Source: Pseudomonas alkylphenolica
GTDB taxonomy: Bacteria; Pseudomonadota; Gammaproteobacteria; Pseudomonadales; Pseudomonadaceae
Assembly (NCBI RefSeq): GCF_004025535.1
Contig: NZ_QJRG01000038.1
Location: 62,001-126,000, forward strand
Direction of reading: 5' to 3'
DNA length: 64,000 nucleotides
In this document: piece after piece, positions 32,652-41,314 of the stretch
How positions within the stretch are numbered: position 1 is the stretch's first letter
Layout of the letters: each line of letters starts with the position of its first letter
Notes under the pieces: model-generated
The model's database searches: none
What the model saw: only the letters and a program-made list of their open reading frames with translations
Told to the model about the DNA's origin: nothing
Position numbers and translations under genes: made by a program

Positions 32652-33042
32652 CCAGACTGATACCCGCCCACTGACGCAGGTCGAGCTTTTCGCCGAGCAA
32701 GGTAACCCCGAGCACGGCGACAAGCACCACGCTAAGTTTATCCACAGGCGCAACCTGCGATGCCTGGCCCAGTTGCAGGGCGCGGAAGTAGCAAATCCAG
32801 GAAGCACCTGTGGCCAACCCCGACAGCACCAGAAAAACGTAGCTGCGTGGGGAGATCGAGCTCAGCGACTGGTACTGACCGGTGGCGTAGAGAATCAGTG
32901 CCAGGCTGACCAACACCACCACGGTGCGCAACAGGGTGGCAAAGTCGGAATTGATGCCGCTGATGCCCACCTTGGCGAAAATGGCCGTCAGCGCGGCGAA
33001 TACGGCGGAGAGAAGCGCCCAGAACGTCCAGGAAGCCAGCAT
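32617..33042 (-). CDS. Single-domain EamA/DMT-family transporter
   Basis: A 141-aa inner-membrane protein with five hydrophobic helices, one EamA unit instead of the usual two. GKVGISGINSDFATLLRT-like text after TM1 and APVDKLSVVLVAVLGVTLLGEKL near the end are characteristic of these half-size EamA proteins. It probably works as a dimer, like SMR transporters. The ATG at 33042 has AGGTGA upstream; a GTG two codons earlier is an alternative. The substrate is unknown. Confidence 0.85.
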   Translation of the reverse strand: MLASWTFWALLSAVFAALTAIFAKVGISGINSDFATLLRTVVVLVSLALILYATGQYQSLSSISPRSYVFLVLSGLATGASWICYFRALQLGQASQVAPVDKLSVVLVAVLGVTLLGEKLDLRQWAGISLVTLGVVMLAWR

Positions 33043-33143
33043 TGTCACTTCACCTGTAAAGAGATACTCCGGTCAGCTTACAAGGTAGCGCAACGGCGAC
33101 GGCAACTGGCAAGATCAACGCTTGCCCAGTTCAAGTACCCGCC

Positions 33144-34058
33144 ATGCCCCTGCCGCTGATCTACCACGACGACTACAGCCCGGACTTTCCCGCCGACCAT
33201 CGCTTTCCAATGGACAAGTTCCGGCTGCTGCGCGATCACCTGATCGACACTGGCCTGACCACCGACCAGGCCTTGATCCGCCCGCAGATCTGCCCCAACG
33301 ACATCCTGGCCCTGGCCCATGACCGTGACTACATCGAACGCTACATGCACGGTGAACTGTCACGCGAGGACCAACGCCGCCTTGGCTTGCCCTGGAGCGA
33401 GGCATTGGCGCGCCGCACAGTCCGGGCGGTTGGCGGTTCATTACTGGCGGCGGAGCTTGCCCTGGAACACGGCATTGCCTGCCACCTGGCCGGCGGTACC
33501 CACCACGCCCACTACGATCACCCGGCCGGCTTCTGCATCTTCAATGACCTCGCGGTGATCAGCCATTACCTGCTGGCCGCCGGCCGGGTGCACCGCGTGC
33601 TGATCTTCGACTGCGACGTGCACCAGGGCGATGGCACCGCGCGGATTCTGCACGACACACCAGATGCGATCACCGTGTCCCTGCACTGCGAACAGAACTT
33701 CCCCGCGCGCAAGGCGCAAAGCGACTGGGACATCCCTTTGCCGCGGGGCATGGGCGACCAGGCCTACTTGAAGGTGGTTGAGGACGCCCTGAACTATTTG
33801 CTGCCGCTGTACCGGCCGGATCTGGTGCTCTATGACGCCGGTGTCGACGTGCACAAGGACGATGCCCTCGGCTACCTGCAGTTGACCGATGCCGGTGTGG
33901 CGGCGCGTGATGAACTGGTGCTGCGCCAGTGCCTGGGCCGGGATATCCCGGTGGTGGGCGTTATTGGTGGCGGCTACAGCAAGGACCGCGAGGCCCTGGC
34001 GCGCCGTCACGGCATCCTTCACCACAGTGCCAGTCGGGTACTGGGTTACTCACAATGA
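33144..34058 (+). CDS. Histone deacetylase-family (acetoin utilisation/acetylpolyamine amidohydrolase-like) protein
   Basis: A 304-aa Zn-dependent deacetylase of the arginase/HDAC fold. The catalytic His pair is in LAGGTHHAHYDHPAGFC (about residues 115-131). Metal ligands are in IFDCDVHQGDGT (about 154-165) and the later YDAGVDVH, with the glycine-rich GVIGGGYS near the end. The short form without the loop insertions resembles HDAC class IV-type bacterial proteins. It probably removes acetyl from lysine or a small amine; the target is not identified. It stands alone between convergent and codirectional genes. Confidence 0.88.
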   Translation: MPLPLIYHDDYSPDFPADHRFPMDKFRLLRDHLIDTGLTTDQALIRPQICPNDILALAHDRDYIERYMHGELSREDQRRLGLPWSEALARRTVRAVGGSLLAAELALEHGIACHLAGGTHHAHYDHPAGFCIFNDLAVISHYLLAAGRVHRVLIFDCDVHQGDGTARILHDTPDAITVSLHCEQNFPARKAQSDWDIPLPRGMGDQAYLKVVEDALNYLLPLYRPDLVLYDAGVDVHKDDALGYLQLTDAGVAARDELVLRQCLGRDIPVVGVIGGGYSKDREALARRHGILHHSASRVLGYSQ

Positions 34059-34206
34059 CTGTGGAGCTGCCTGTGGATAACCTCTGCGAAAGCCCACCAA
34101 GCCCTTTGTTTACCTGGGCTTGATGGCACTGTTCGTTTTTTGATCAGTGTTTCCCGAGACCCGGCTGGGGTAGAATGCGGCTCTTTTTTCCAGCTTGCAG
34201 CCCGCC

Positions 34207-35454
34207 ATGACCGACACCGCCAGTGCCAACCGCCCCCACGTCGCCATTATCGGAGGTGGGCCAGCCGGGCTGATGGCCGCTGAAGTACTCAGTCAGGCCG
34301 GCATTGCGGTGAGCCTGTACGACGCCATGCCCTCGGTGGGGCGCAAGTTCCTGCTGGCCGGCGTCGGCGGCATGAACATCACCCACTCCGAACCGTACCC
34401 GGCCTTCATCAGCCGTTATGCCGAGCGCAGCGGTGAAATCGCCAGTCTGCTTGAAGGCTTCGATGCCGATGCCTTGCGCCAGTGGATTCACGGTCTGGGC
34501 ATCGAGACATTCGTAGGCAGTTCTGGCCGGGTTTTCCCACGCGACATGAAAGCCGCCCCGCTGCTACGTGCCTGGCTCAAGCGTTTGCGTGATGCCGGGG
34601 TAGTTATCCACACCCGGCACCGATGGCTGGGCTGGAATGCCGACGGCAGCCTACGAGTGGCTTATCCACAGGGTGAGCTTTCGCTCACACCTGCAGCGAC
34701 ATTGCTGGCGCTGGGCGGCGGTAGCTGGGCGCGACTGGGCTCGGATGCGGCCTGGTTGCCGTGGCTTGTGGATAAAGGCGTGCAGACCGCGCCGCTGCAG
34801 GCAGCCAACAGCGGATTTGAAGTGCAGGCCTGGAGCGCCCTGCTCAAGGACAAGTTCGCCGGTGCCCCGCTGAAAAACATCGCCCTGAGCCTGGCCGGGC
34901 AACCTCCCCGCCTGGGTGAGTGCATTGTTACCACCCAAGGCCTGGAAGGCAGCCTGGTCTACGCCTGGTCGGCGCAGATCCGCGAAACGATCAACCGCGC
35001 CGGTAGTGCCACGGTGTTGCTCGACCTGCTGCCCAATCGTACGGTGGAAAACATCGAGGCGGCCCTGAGTAAACCCCGAGGTTCACGCTCGATGGCCAAG
35101 CACCTGCACAGCCAGTTGGGCCTGGATGGCATCAAAGCCGCGCTGCTGCGCGAACTGACCGATGCGTCGACCTTCGCCGCCCCCGCGCAGCTGGCCCGGG
35201 CGATCAAGACCCTGCCGATCGAACTGGTGCGCCCTCGCCCGCTGGATGAGGCGATCAGCAGCGCTGGTGGGGTGATGTTCGAAGCGATGGACCAGCGGTT
35301 GATGCTCAAGGCACTGCCTGGCGTGTTTTGCGCAGGCGAGATGCTTGATTGGGAAGCCCCGACCGGGGGATATCTGCTGACGGCGTGCTTTGCCAGTGGG
35401 CGCAAGGCGGGGCTTGGGATGCTGGACTGGTTGAGTTCCTACAGGGCCGCATAG
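34207..35454 (+). CDS. NAD(P)/FAD-dependent flavoprotein, PP_4765 / HI0933 family
   Basis: A 415-aa flavoprotein. The N-terminal dinucleotide site HVAIIGGGPAGLMAAEVLSQ (about residues 11-30) is followed by the family motif SVGRKFLLAGVGGMNITHSE. The late GAPTGGYLLTACFASGRKAG-like segment (APTGGYLLTA) closes the FAD site. This matches the TIGR03862 subfamily named after P. putida PP_4765. The biochemical role is unknown. The ATG at 34207 (MTDTASANRP) was chosen over one four codons upstream. A TAGAAT -10-like element is at 34171-34176. Confidence 0.9.
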   Translation: MTDTASANRPHVAIIGGGPAGLMAAEVLSQAGIAVSLYDAMPSVGRKFLLAGVGGMNITHSEPYPAFISRYAERSGEIASLLEGFDADALRQWIHGLGIETFVGSSGRVFPRDMKAAPLLRAWLKRLRDAGVVIHTRHRWLGWNADGSLRVAYPQGELSLTPAATLLALGGGSWARLGSDAAWLPWLVDKGVQTAPLQAANSGFEVQAWSALLKDKFAGAPLKNIALSLAGQPPRLGECIVTTQGLEGSLVYAWSAQIRETINRAGSATVLLDLLPNRTVENIEAALSKPRGSRSMAKHLHSQLGLDGIKAALLRELTDASTFAAPAQLARAIKTLPIELVRPRPLDEAISSAGGVMFEAMDQRLMLKALPGVFCAGEMLDWEAPTGGYLLTACFASGRKAGLGMLDWLSSYRAA

Positions 35455-35466
35455 CGGCCCCAAACC

Positions 35467-36798
35467 TCAAGGCTTGCGCTTGCGCGGGCCGGTATTGAAG
35501 GTCGGCACTTTGCGCACAGGCTTCGCCGCCGGTGCAGCCGCAGGTGCCTCACCGCCATCCATCCAGCGCCCCAGGCTGCGCTTGCTGCTGCTTTCCTTGG
35601 GCTTTTTCGGTTTCTTCGGCTTCTTCAGCACCTGACCACTGGCATCGGTCATCGGCACCTTGTGATCAGGAATGAAGTCCGGCTCTTCGTGACGCGGCAG
35701 GGTCTTGCGGGTCAACATCTCGATCGCTGACAGCAGTTGCACTTCATCGGCGCACACCAGTGAAATCGCCTCGCCGGTGTTGCCTTTGCGGCCCGTGCGA
35801 CCGATACGGTGGATATAATCTTCAGCCACGATGGGCAGGTCAAAGTTCACCACCAGCGGCAAATCATCGATATCCAGGCCTCGCGCCGCAACGTCGGTCG
35901 CCACGAGGATCTGGATCTCGCGTGCCTTGAAACTGTCCAGTGCACGCTGGCGGGTGGCCTGGGGTTTGTCACCATGGATACCGTCGGCGTTAACACCCTG
36001 GCCACGCAAACGCTCGACCAGTTGATCGACACCGTTGCGCGTCTTGGCAAACACCAGCACCTGCTTCCAGCGTTGTTTGCGCAACAGGTGGCTGAACAGC
36101 TCCGGCTTGCGCTTCTTGTCCACCGGCACAATCCACTGCTTGACCGTGCTGGCAGTCACGTTGCGCGGGCTGACTTCGATACTCAACGGGTCATTCAGAG
36201 TCTGTGCAGCCAACTGGCGAATTTCGTCAGAGAAGGTTGCCGAGAACAGCAAGGTTTGCCGGCGTGCCGGCAAGGCGGCATACACAGCCCGCAATTCTTC
36301 GGCAAAGCCCAGGTCAAGCATGCGGTCGGCTTCATCAAGCACCAGGGCCTGGAGCTGGTTGAACTTCACCGCGTTCTGGCGGAACAGGTCGAGCAAGCGG
36401 CCCGGGGTGGCCACCAGCAGGTCGATGCCCTTGCGCAGCTTCATCATCTGCGGGTTGATACTGACCCCGCCGTATACCGCATAGGTGCTCAGCGGGAGAT
36501 GCTCGGCGTATTCACGGATATTGTTGTGCACCTGCTCGGCCAGCTCGCGCGTAGGCACCAGCACCAGAGCTCGCACCGAGTTGCTGGCGACCTTGGCACC
36601 TTCCAGGGTCAGGCGCTGCAACAGCGGCAAGGCGAAGCCTGCAGTCTTGCCGGTACCGGTCTGGGCTGCCGCCATCAGGTCGCGCCCGGCCAGCACCGCC
36701 GGAATGGCCTGGGCCTGGACCGGCGTCGGGGTGTTGTAGTCCAGGCGCTCAAGCGCGCGCAGCAAAGGTTCAATCAGGCCAAGTTTGGCGAATGTCAT
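35467..36798 (-). CDS. rhlE: DEAD-box RNA helicase RhlE
   Basis: A 443-aa ATP-dependent RNA helicase. Motifs in order: Q motif (TPVQAQAIPA), Walker A AQTGTGKT, PTRELAEQ, TPGRLLD, DEADRML, SAT (LLFSATF), and in domain 2 ATDVAARGLDI and HRIGRTGR. The C-terminal tail is Lys/Pro-rich (KKPKKPKKPKE) and basic, as expected for RNA binding in RhlE proteins. RhlE acts in ribosome maturation and mRNA decay, especially in the cold. The start at 36798 (MTFAKLGL) is the conserved one. It is convergent with the flavoprotein, 12 bp away. Confidence 0.93.
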   Translation of the reverse strand: MTFAKLGLIEPLLRALERLDYNTPTPVQAQAIPAVLAGRDLMAAAQTGTGKTAGFALPLLQRLTLEGAKVASNSVRALVLVPTRELAEQVHNNIREYAEHLPLSTYAVYGGVSINPQMMKLRKGIDLLVATPGRLLDLFRQNAVKFNQLQALVLDEADRMLDLGFAEELRAVYAALPARRQTLLFSATFSDEIRQLAAQTLNDPLSIEVSPRNVTASTVKQWIVPVDKKRKPELFSHLLRKQRWKQVLVFAKTRNGVDQLVERLRGQGVNADGIHGDKPQATRQRALDSFKAREIQILVATDVAARGLDIDDLPLVVNFDLPIVAEDYIHRIGRTGRKGNTGEAISLVCADEVQLLSAIEMLTRKTLPRHEEPDFIPDHKVPMTDASGQVLKKPKKPKKPKESSSKRSLGRWMDGGEAPAAAPAAKPVRKVPTFNTGPRKRKP

Positions 36799-36873
36799 GG
36801 CAATACCGTCAGGGGAATTCAGCAATGGCGGCAGTTTACCTTGTTCCGCCGGCGCCTTCCTGACAAACCGCAG

Positions 36874-37806
36874 TCACTTGCACAGCTCGCCGTCGGTCGG
36901 TACCGGTGCCTTGGCGGCTTGCGCCGCGGGTTTGCGCCACTGCGGCAGACCGATCAGCACCACGGCGCCAATGATCACCGCCATCGCCACGCACTCCTCG
37001 AAGCCGATCTGCTCGCCCGCAAAAAGGATCCCCAGCAACACCGCCACGGCCGGGTTGACATAGGCATAGCTGGTGGCGGCTGCCGGACGCACGTGCTTGA
37101 GCAGGTACATGTAGGCGCTGAACGCCAGGATCGAACCGAAGAACACCAGGTAGGCCAACGCCCCCCATCCGGCAGCGGTGGGCATCTGCGTCATGCGCTC
37201 GCCACTCAGAGCACTGCCCAACAACAGCGCACCGCCACCGACCAGCATCTCGGCCGCGCTGGCCATCGGTCCCTGGGGCAATGGCAGGCTTTTGCTCCAG
37301 ACCGAACCGAACGCCCACGAGGCCGCTGCGAACAGAATCAGCGCCGCCCCCATCGGACTGGCCTGCAGGTTCGAGCCGAGGTTGAGCATGGCAATGCCGA
37401 TCAGCCCGAGGAGGATCCCGGCCCATTCCAGACGGGTGTTACGTTGGCCCCAGAACAAACCGAACAACAGGGTGAACAGCGGAACGGTAGCCACTGCCAA
37501 TGCCGCCACGCCAGAGGCGACACCGGCATGCTCGGCCAGGGTCACGCCACCATTGCCACAGCTGAGCAACAGCACGCCGATCGCGCCGGCGGCACGCCAT
37601 TGCGGCCAGGTCGGTGCCGGCACCCCACGCCAGCGCAAGAAGCCGTAAAGCAAGGTACCGGCGATCACGAAGCGCACGCCCGCCATCAGTAGCGGTGGCC
37701 AGGATTCGACACCAATACGGATCACCAGGTACGTCGAGCCCCACACCAGGTACAACGCGAGGAAGGCGCCGATCAAAACCAACGGGAAGCGACGAGGGGC
37801 AGGCAT
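36874..37806 (-). CDS. yedA: DMT-superfamily exporter (YedA/RhaT-like EamA)
   Basis: A 310-aa inner-membrane protein with ten hydrophobic helices arranged as two EamA repeats (about residues 8-140 and 155-295). The text after TM1, LYLVWGSTYLVIRIGVESWPP, is the YedA signature. The ATG at 37806 (MPAPRRFPLV) is used; the longer in-frame opening covers the divergent Lrp promoter. It is divergent from an Lrp-type regulator that may control it. Export of amino acids or similar metabolites is likely but unproven. Confidence 0.86.
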   Translation of the reverse strand: MPAPRRFPLVLIGAFLALYLVWGSTYLVIRIGVESWPPLLMAGVRFVIAGTLLYGFLRWRGVPAPTWPQWRAAGAIGVLLLSCGNGGVTLAEHAGVASGVAALAVATVPLFTLLFGLFWGQRNTRLEWAGILLGLIGIAMLNLGSNLQASPMGAALILFAAASWAFGSVWSKSLPLPQGPMASAAEMLVGGGALLLGSALSGERMTQMPTAAGWGALAYLVFFGSILAFSAYMYLLKHVRPAAATSYAYVNPAVAVLLGILFAGEQIGFEECVAMAVIIGAVVLIGLPQWRKPAAQAAKAPVPTDGELCK

Positions 37807-37958
37807 GAGGGACTCGAAATCGGGTAGTTGGAGAGGTAGTTTAAAAAGGTGTGCACCTGAACATAAGTTACAAAACGTGTTTAAAAGAACCGTACACTTT
37901 TGAAACAACGGTTCTTCCACCCATAAACCTTCGATTCAGCAATCGCCTCGGGAAGCCC

Positions 37959-38417
37959 ATGGACAAATACGATCGGATGCTGCTCAGCGCCTTGCTGGAA
38001 AATGGTCGCGCCTCGTTCGCAGAGCTTGCGCGCAAGGTCAATCTGTCGGCACCGGCGGTTGCCGAACGCGTCGCCAAGCTTGAGGCCTGCGGCGTGATCA
38101 CCGGCTATCAGGCCAAGGTCGATCTGGAGAAAGTCGGCTTGCCGATCCAGTGCGTAATAGAACTGCGCCTGGCCAGCCACGGTAATCAGCAAACCTACGA
38201 AGCGCTCACCCAGATCCCGCAACTCACCGAGTGCCACCGGGTGACTGGCGATCCGTGCGTGATCATGCAAGCGGCGGTGGGCTCGATGCCCGAACTTGAA
38301 GAGCTGATCAACCGTATCGCCCAGTTCGGCTTCAGCAAAACCTCGATCATCCTCTCCAGCGCAGTGCAACGACGCTTGCCGCTGGGCCACCTTGAGCACA
38401 ACGGCAAGAAGGCCTAG
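37959..38417 (+). CDS. Lrp/AsnC-family transcriptional regulator
   Basis: A 152-aa regulator. The N-terminal helix-turn-helix (about residues 1-60) has MDKYDRMLLSALLENGRASFAELARKV and LSAPAVAERV; the C-terminal RAM domain (about 70-145) has the ligand-binding turn HRVTGDPCVIMQAAV. It is divergent from the YedA-like exporter with a 152-bp gap, the classical layout for an Lrp-type activator of an amino-acid exporter. The last 4 bp overlap the convergent exonuclease gene. Confidence 0.9.
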   Translation: MDKYDRMLLSALLENGRASFAELARKVNLSAPAVAERVAKLEACGVITGYQAKVDLEKVGLPIQCVIELRLASHGNQQTYEALTQIPQLTECHRVTGDPCVIMQAAVGSMPELEELINRIAQFGFSKTSIILSSAVQRRLPLGHLEHNGKKA

Positions 38418-39016
38418 CGGTAGGCGTTGAGCGCCTCGCCAATCTTGGCTGCCGGCACTTTCTGCAGGCTGCAGAACAACTGGTGGGACACGCCATTGAT
38501 ACCCTGCTCACGCAGGCGTCCAGCCATATGCTGGGCCAGGTTGGCAGCCATCTCGGCATCGGCCATTGCCCGGTGCGCTGTGCCGGTATCCGGCAGGCCG
38601 GCCCAACGGGTCAGGGTTCCTAGCTTGTGGTTGGGCGCGGCGGGGAGCAAGCGCCGGGCCAACAGCATCGAACAGGCGAAACGCTGGCTGCGGCTACGGC
38701 CGATCTGCGCCAGTTCGTAATCCCAGAACTTCTGGTCGAACGAGGCGTTGTGCGCCAGCATCGGTGTATCACCAACGAACTCGGCCACCTCATTCATGAC
38801 CTGTGCAATCGGCGGGGCGCTGCGCAGCATGGCGGTGGTGATACCGGTCAGCGAAGCGACAAAGGCCGGTACCGGCAAGCCGGCATTCATCAGGCTCTGG
38901 TAGCGCTCGACAATACGCCCCCGTTCAAGCATGACAACCGCCACTTCCGTGGCCCGGCAGCCGGCACCTGGTGAAATGCCGGTGGTTTCGAAGTCGATGA
39001 CAGCAATACGTTCCAA
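38414..39016 (-). CDS. DnaQ-like 3'-5' exonuclease (DEDDh)
   Basis: A 200-aa exonuclease starting at a TTG (39016), MERIAVIDFETTG, with GAGG upstream. Motif ExoI is DFETTG (Asp8, Glu10), ExoII is LAHNASFDQKFWDYEL (about residues 85-100) and ExoIII is TAHRAMADAEMAA (about 146-158, His and Asp). These give the full DEDDh set. It acts on DNA or RNA 3' ends. It resembles stand-alone epsilon-type proteins such as ExoX-like enzymes; the true substrate is unknown. It is 20 bp downstream of the NYN gene on the same strand. Confidence 0.88.
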   Translation of the reverse strand: MERIAVIDFETTGISPGAGCRATEVAVVMLERGRIVERYQSLMNAGLPVPAFVASLTGITTAMLRSAPPIAQVMNEVAEFVGDTPMLAHNASFDQKFWDYELAQIGRSRSQRFACSMLLARRLLPAAPNHKLGTLTRWAGLPDTGTAHRAMADAEMAANLAQHMAGRLREQGINGVSHQLFCSLQKVPAAKIGEALNAYR

Positions 39017-39036
39017 AAACTGAACCTCAGTAAAAA

Positions 39037-39516
39037 CTAGTGCCGCAGCAGCAAGCCGCCTTCAATCGGCACATAGCGGCTGGCCGCACGAATCAGGGAA
39101 TTGGCCGTCAGGCCCGGAACGCCATAGGCAACCGCTTCGATACCGTGGCGGCTGATGACCCGCTCCAGGAGCAAGTCAAAATCACCGTCACCGGAAGCCA
39201 GCACCACTTCGTCGACCCTGGCCGCCGCGTCGATCACGTCCAGGGTAATACCGACGTCCCAGTCGCCCTTGGCCGAACCGTCGCTGCGCTGGATATAGGG
39301 TTTGAGTTTGACCGTGAAGCCGAGGTTGCGCAGGATCTGCTGAAACTGCTGCTGTTTACTGTCACCCCGGTCGATGGCATAGGCCACCGCCTCGACGATC
39401 TGCCCATGCTGGCTGATGTCGGCCCACAGCGCGGCATAATTGAAATGACAGCCATAGGCCTGGCGCACGGTGTAATAGAGGTTCTGCACATCGGCGAATA
39501 CCGCGATCTTCTTCAC
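39037..39516 (-). CDS. NYN-domain (LabA/DUF88-like) predicted ribonuclease
   Basis: A 159-aa protein beginning at GTG (39516) with GAGGATG upstream. The PIN-like NYN fold is indicated by AVFADVQNLYY (Asp and Asn near residues 8-11), the middle KGDWDVGITLDVIDAA and the acidic VVLASGDGDFDLLLERV (about 105-122). These acidic residues form the Mg-dependent nuclease centre in the family. Its role in cells is not known. It precedes the DEDDh exonuclease, making a two-nuclease transcript. Confidence 0.85.
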   Translation of the reverse strand: MKKIAVFADVQNLYYTVRQAYGCHFNYAALWADISQHGQIVEAVAYAIDRGDSKQQQFQQILRNLGFTVKLKPYIQRSDGSAKGDWDVGITLDVIDAAARVDEVVLASGDGDFDLLLERVISRHGIEAVAYGVPGLTANSLIRAASRYVPIEGGLLLRH

Positions 39517-39617
39517 CGTTCATCCTCATGGCGCCACGGCGCGGTTGGCGGCCGCCGCACACCGGGGCCGTTTCGGCGCCCAGTATGCCAGCCTGAAGGC
39601 GGTGCGGGTATGCGCGG

Positions 39618-40358
39618 TCAGATGAAGCTGTCATCACCGTCGAAAAAACCACCGTCATCGTTGCCGTAGTCGGTGTTCATGAAACCGCCCTGATCATTGT
39701 CATAGCCACTGTTGTCGGCGGTCAGGCGTTGCTCGTCGTTACTGCCCCAGCCACCGTTGTCGCTGGCCGGTGCCGTTTCTTCCTTGATAACTTCGACCAC
39801 CTCTTCAGGTTGCGATTGATGGTTGAACAGGCTGCTGATGCCCTGCGCCAGCATCACCCCGCCAGCGACACCCGCAGCCGTCTGCAAAGCACCACCGAGG
39901 AAACTGCTGGCACCGCTGCGCGCTGGCGCTGGTGCGGGGGCTGCGTTGAAGCCTTGCTGCGGAGTAATACCAGGCTGATTGAACCCACGCGACGGCTCAC
40001 GCCAGCCGCCACCGGTCGACGCGCTGGCAGGCGCTTGCGTTTGTGGCTGAGGATCACGGGTACCGCTGCCGAAAATGCTCGATAGAAAACCACCACTGTT
40101 GCTTGGCGTTGTTGCAGCCACTTGCGCCCGGGCTTGTTTCAACTCGGCCTGCAGTTGCTTGTTCTGCTCGTCCAGGCGCTTGAGCGCTGCTTCCTGGACC
40201 AGGATCGCCTGCGCCATGTAATACGGGGCGGCGGGCTGTTGTTGCAGGTGCTCGGCAATCCGTGCCTGGGCCGACGCGTCACGGGGGACGGCCGGATCTT
40301 CAGCTTGCCTGAGCCGGCTAAACAGGCCGTCGATCAGGGTTTGTTCTTCACTGTTCAT
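39618..40358 (-). CDS. DUF2076 family protein
   Basis: A 246-aa soluble protein. The N-terminal third is helical, with MNSEEQTLIDGLFSRLRQ and the conserved PYYMAQAILVQEAALKRLDEQ (about residues 47-67), followed by a coiled-coil EQNKQLQAELKQARAQV. A Gly/Ser/Ala/Pro-rich middle contains two FL-type hydrophobic patches (GGFLSSIFG and SSFLGGALQTAAGVAGGVMLAQGI). The end is Asp/Asn/Gly-rich and very acidic. Periplasmic ligand-binding has been suggested for the family, but no signal peptide is visible here. Function unknown. Confidence 0.8.
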   Translation of the reverse strand: MNSEEQTLIDGLFSRLRQAEDPAVPRDASAQARIAEHLQQQPAAPYYMAQAILVQEAALKRLDEQNKQLQAELKQARAQVAATTPSNSGGFLSSIFGSGTRDPQPQTQAPASASTGGGWREPSRGFNQPGITPQQGFNAAPAPAPARSGASSFLGGALQTAAGVAGGVMLAQGISSLFNHQSQPEEVVEVIKEETAPASDNGGWGSNDEQRLTADNSGYDNDQGGFMNTDYGNDDGGFFDGDDSFI

Positions 40359-40510
40359 GGCAACCTCATACAAAAGCCGGGGGATTCGGGTTTACTGAAA
40401 ATGGGGTGTCTGGGCCGCGGATTCAACACAAGGCGCGATGAAACTTTCTTCAGCTTAGGGGCTGGCTGGGCTAAAGTTACGCCCTGCTTTTTCCATTACG
40501 ATATCGACCG

Positions 40511-41179
40511 ATGAATCCGCTCAGTGTTTTGCGTGACTCCCTGTATTTCTTCCGACGCCACCTGCTGAGCATTCTCCAGCTGTGCTTGCCGCTGGTGGTA
40601 CTCGAAGCGCTGTTCACCCAGTTGCTCTATCAGCAATTGGGCAAGGACGCCTCCCAGGGCTACGGCATGTTGGCCAGCCTGCTGTTTTACCCGTTGTACA
40701 GCGCCGCCCTGATTCTCTACCTCGACACCCGCAGCAACGGTTATACCCCGCTCAAACGCAATCTGCTGGCCATGGCATTGCGCCTGTGGCCATCGTTTGC
40801 CCTGATGGTGATGCTCAGTTCGCTGCTGATCATGGCCGGTGCGGCCCTGTTCATCATTCCGGGGATCTGGGTCATGGTCCACCTGGTGTTTGCCGAGTAT
40901 CTGCTGGTGCTGCGTGGCCTGCCACCGATTGCGGCGATGCGTGAAAGCTTCCAGATGACCTCCGGCAACTTCTGGAAAATCTTCACCTGCATACTCGGCG
41001 TACTCGCGCCTTTGTGGTTGATCGACGGCCTGAGCCAGATGCTGGTGCCTGAGCCCTCGCCGCTGGTGCAACTGGCCATCGACAGCGGTAACAGCTTCCT
41101 GCAGCTGTTCAGCACGGTGGTGATGTTCCGCCTGTACATGCTGGTCAGCGAAGCGGCGGTGGAGCCACCAGCGCCGTAA
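40511..41179 (+). CDS. YciC/UPF0259-like integral membrane protein
   Basis: A 222-aa inner-membrane protein with about six hydrophobic segments (for example LLSILQLCLPLVVLEALF near residue 20 and ALMVMLSSLLIMAGAALFIIPGIWVMVHLVFAEYLL, read in parts near 100-130). The motif GIWVMVHLVFAE followed by AMRESFQMTSGNFWKIF matches the YciC/UPF0259 family, whose job is unknown but which is linked to envelope homeostasis. It is divergent from the DUF2076 gene across 152 bp in which no clear site is seen. Confidence 0.82.
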   Translation: MNPLSVLRDSLYFFRRHLLSILQLCLPLVVLEALFTQLLYQQLGKDASQGYGMLASLLFYPLYSAALILYLDTRSNGYTPLKRNLLAMALRLWPSFALMVMLSSLLIMAGAALFIIPGIWVMVHLVFAEYLLVLRGLPPIAAMRESFQMTSGNFWKIFTCILGVLAPLWLIDGLSQMLVPEPSPLVQLAIDSGNSFLQLFSTVVMFRLYMLVSEAAVEPPAP

Positions 41180-41314
41180 CCAATGCAGCGTTTCAAATCA
41201 ACTGCCCGGCCCGCGTCGGGCAGGGCCTGCCCTTCCCTGGAAACCCTGCAAGCTGCCTTGATTTCTGCCCCTCGGTGAAAGTGGCAACTCACCACCGAAA
41301 CGCAGGAGTTTCCA

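Noticed and set aside
35809..37692. Plus-strand frame of 627 codons opposite rhlE and the YedA-like gene
   Set aside because: It lies antisense to two genes with clear family motifs, and its composition is the usual GC-rich shadow of their codon use.
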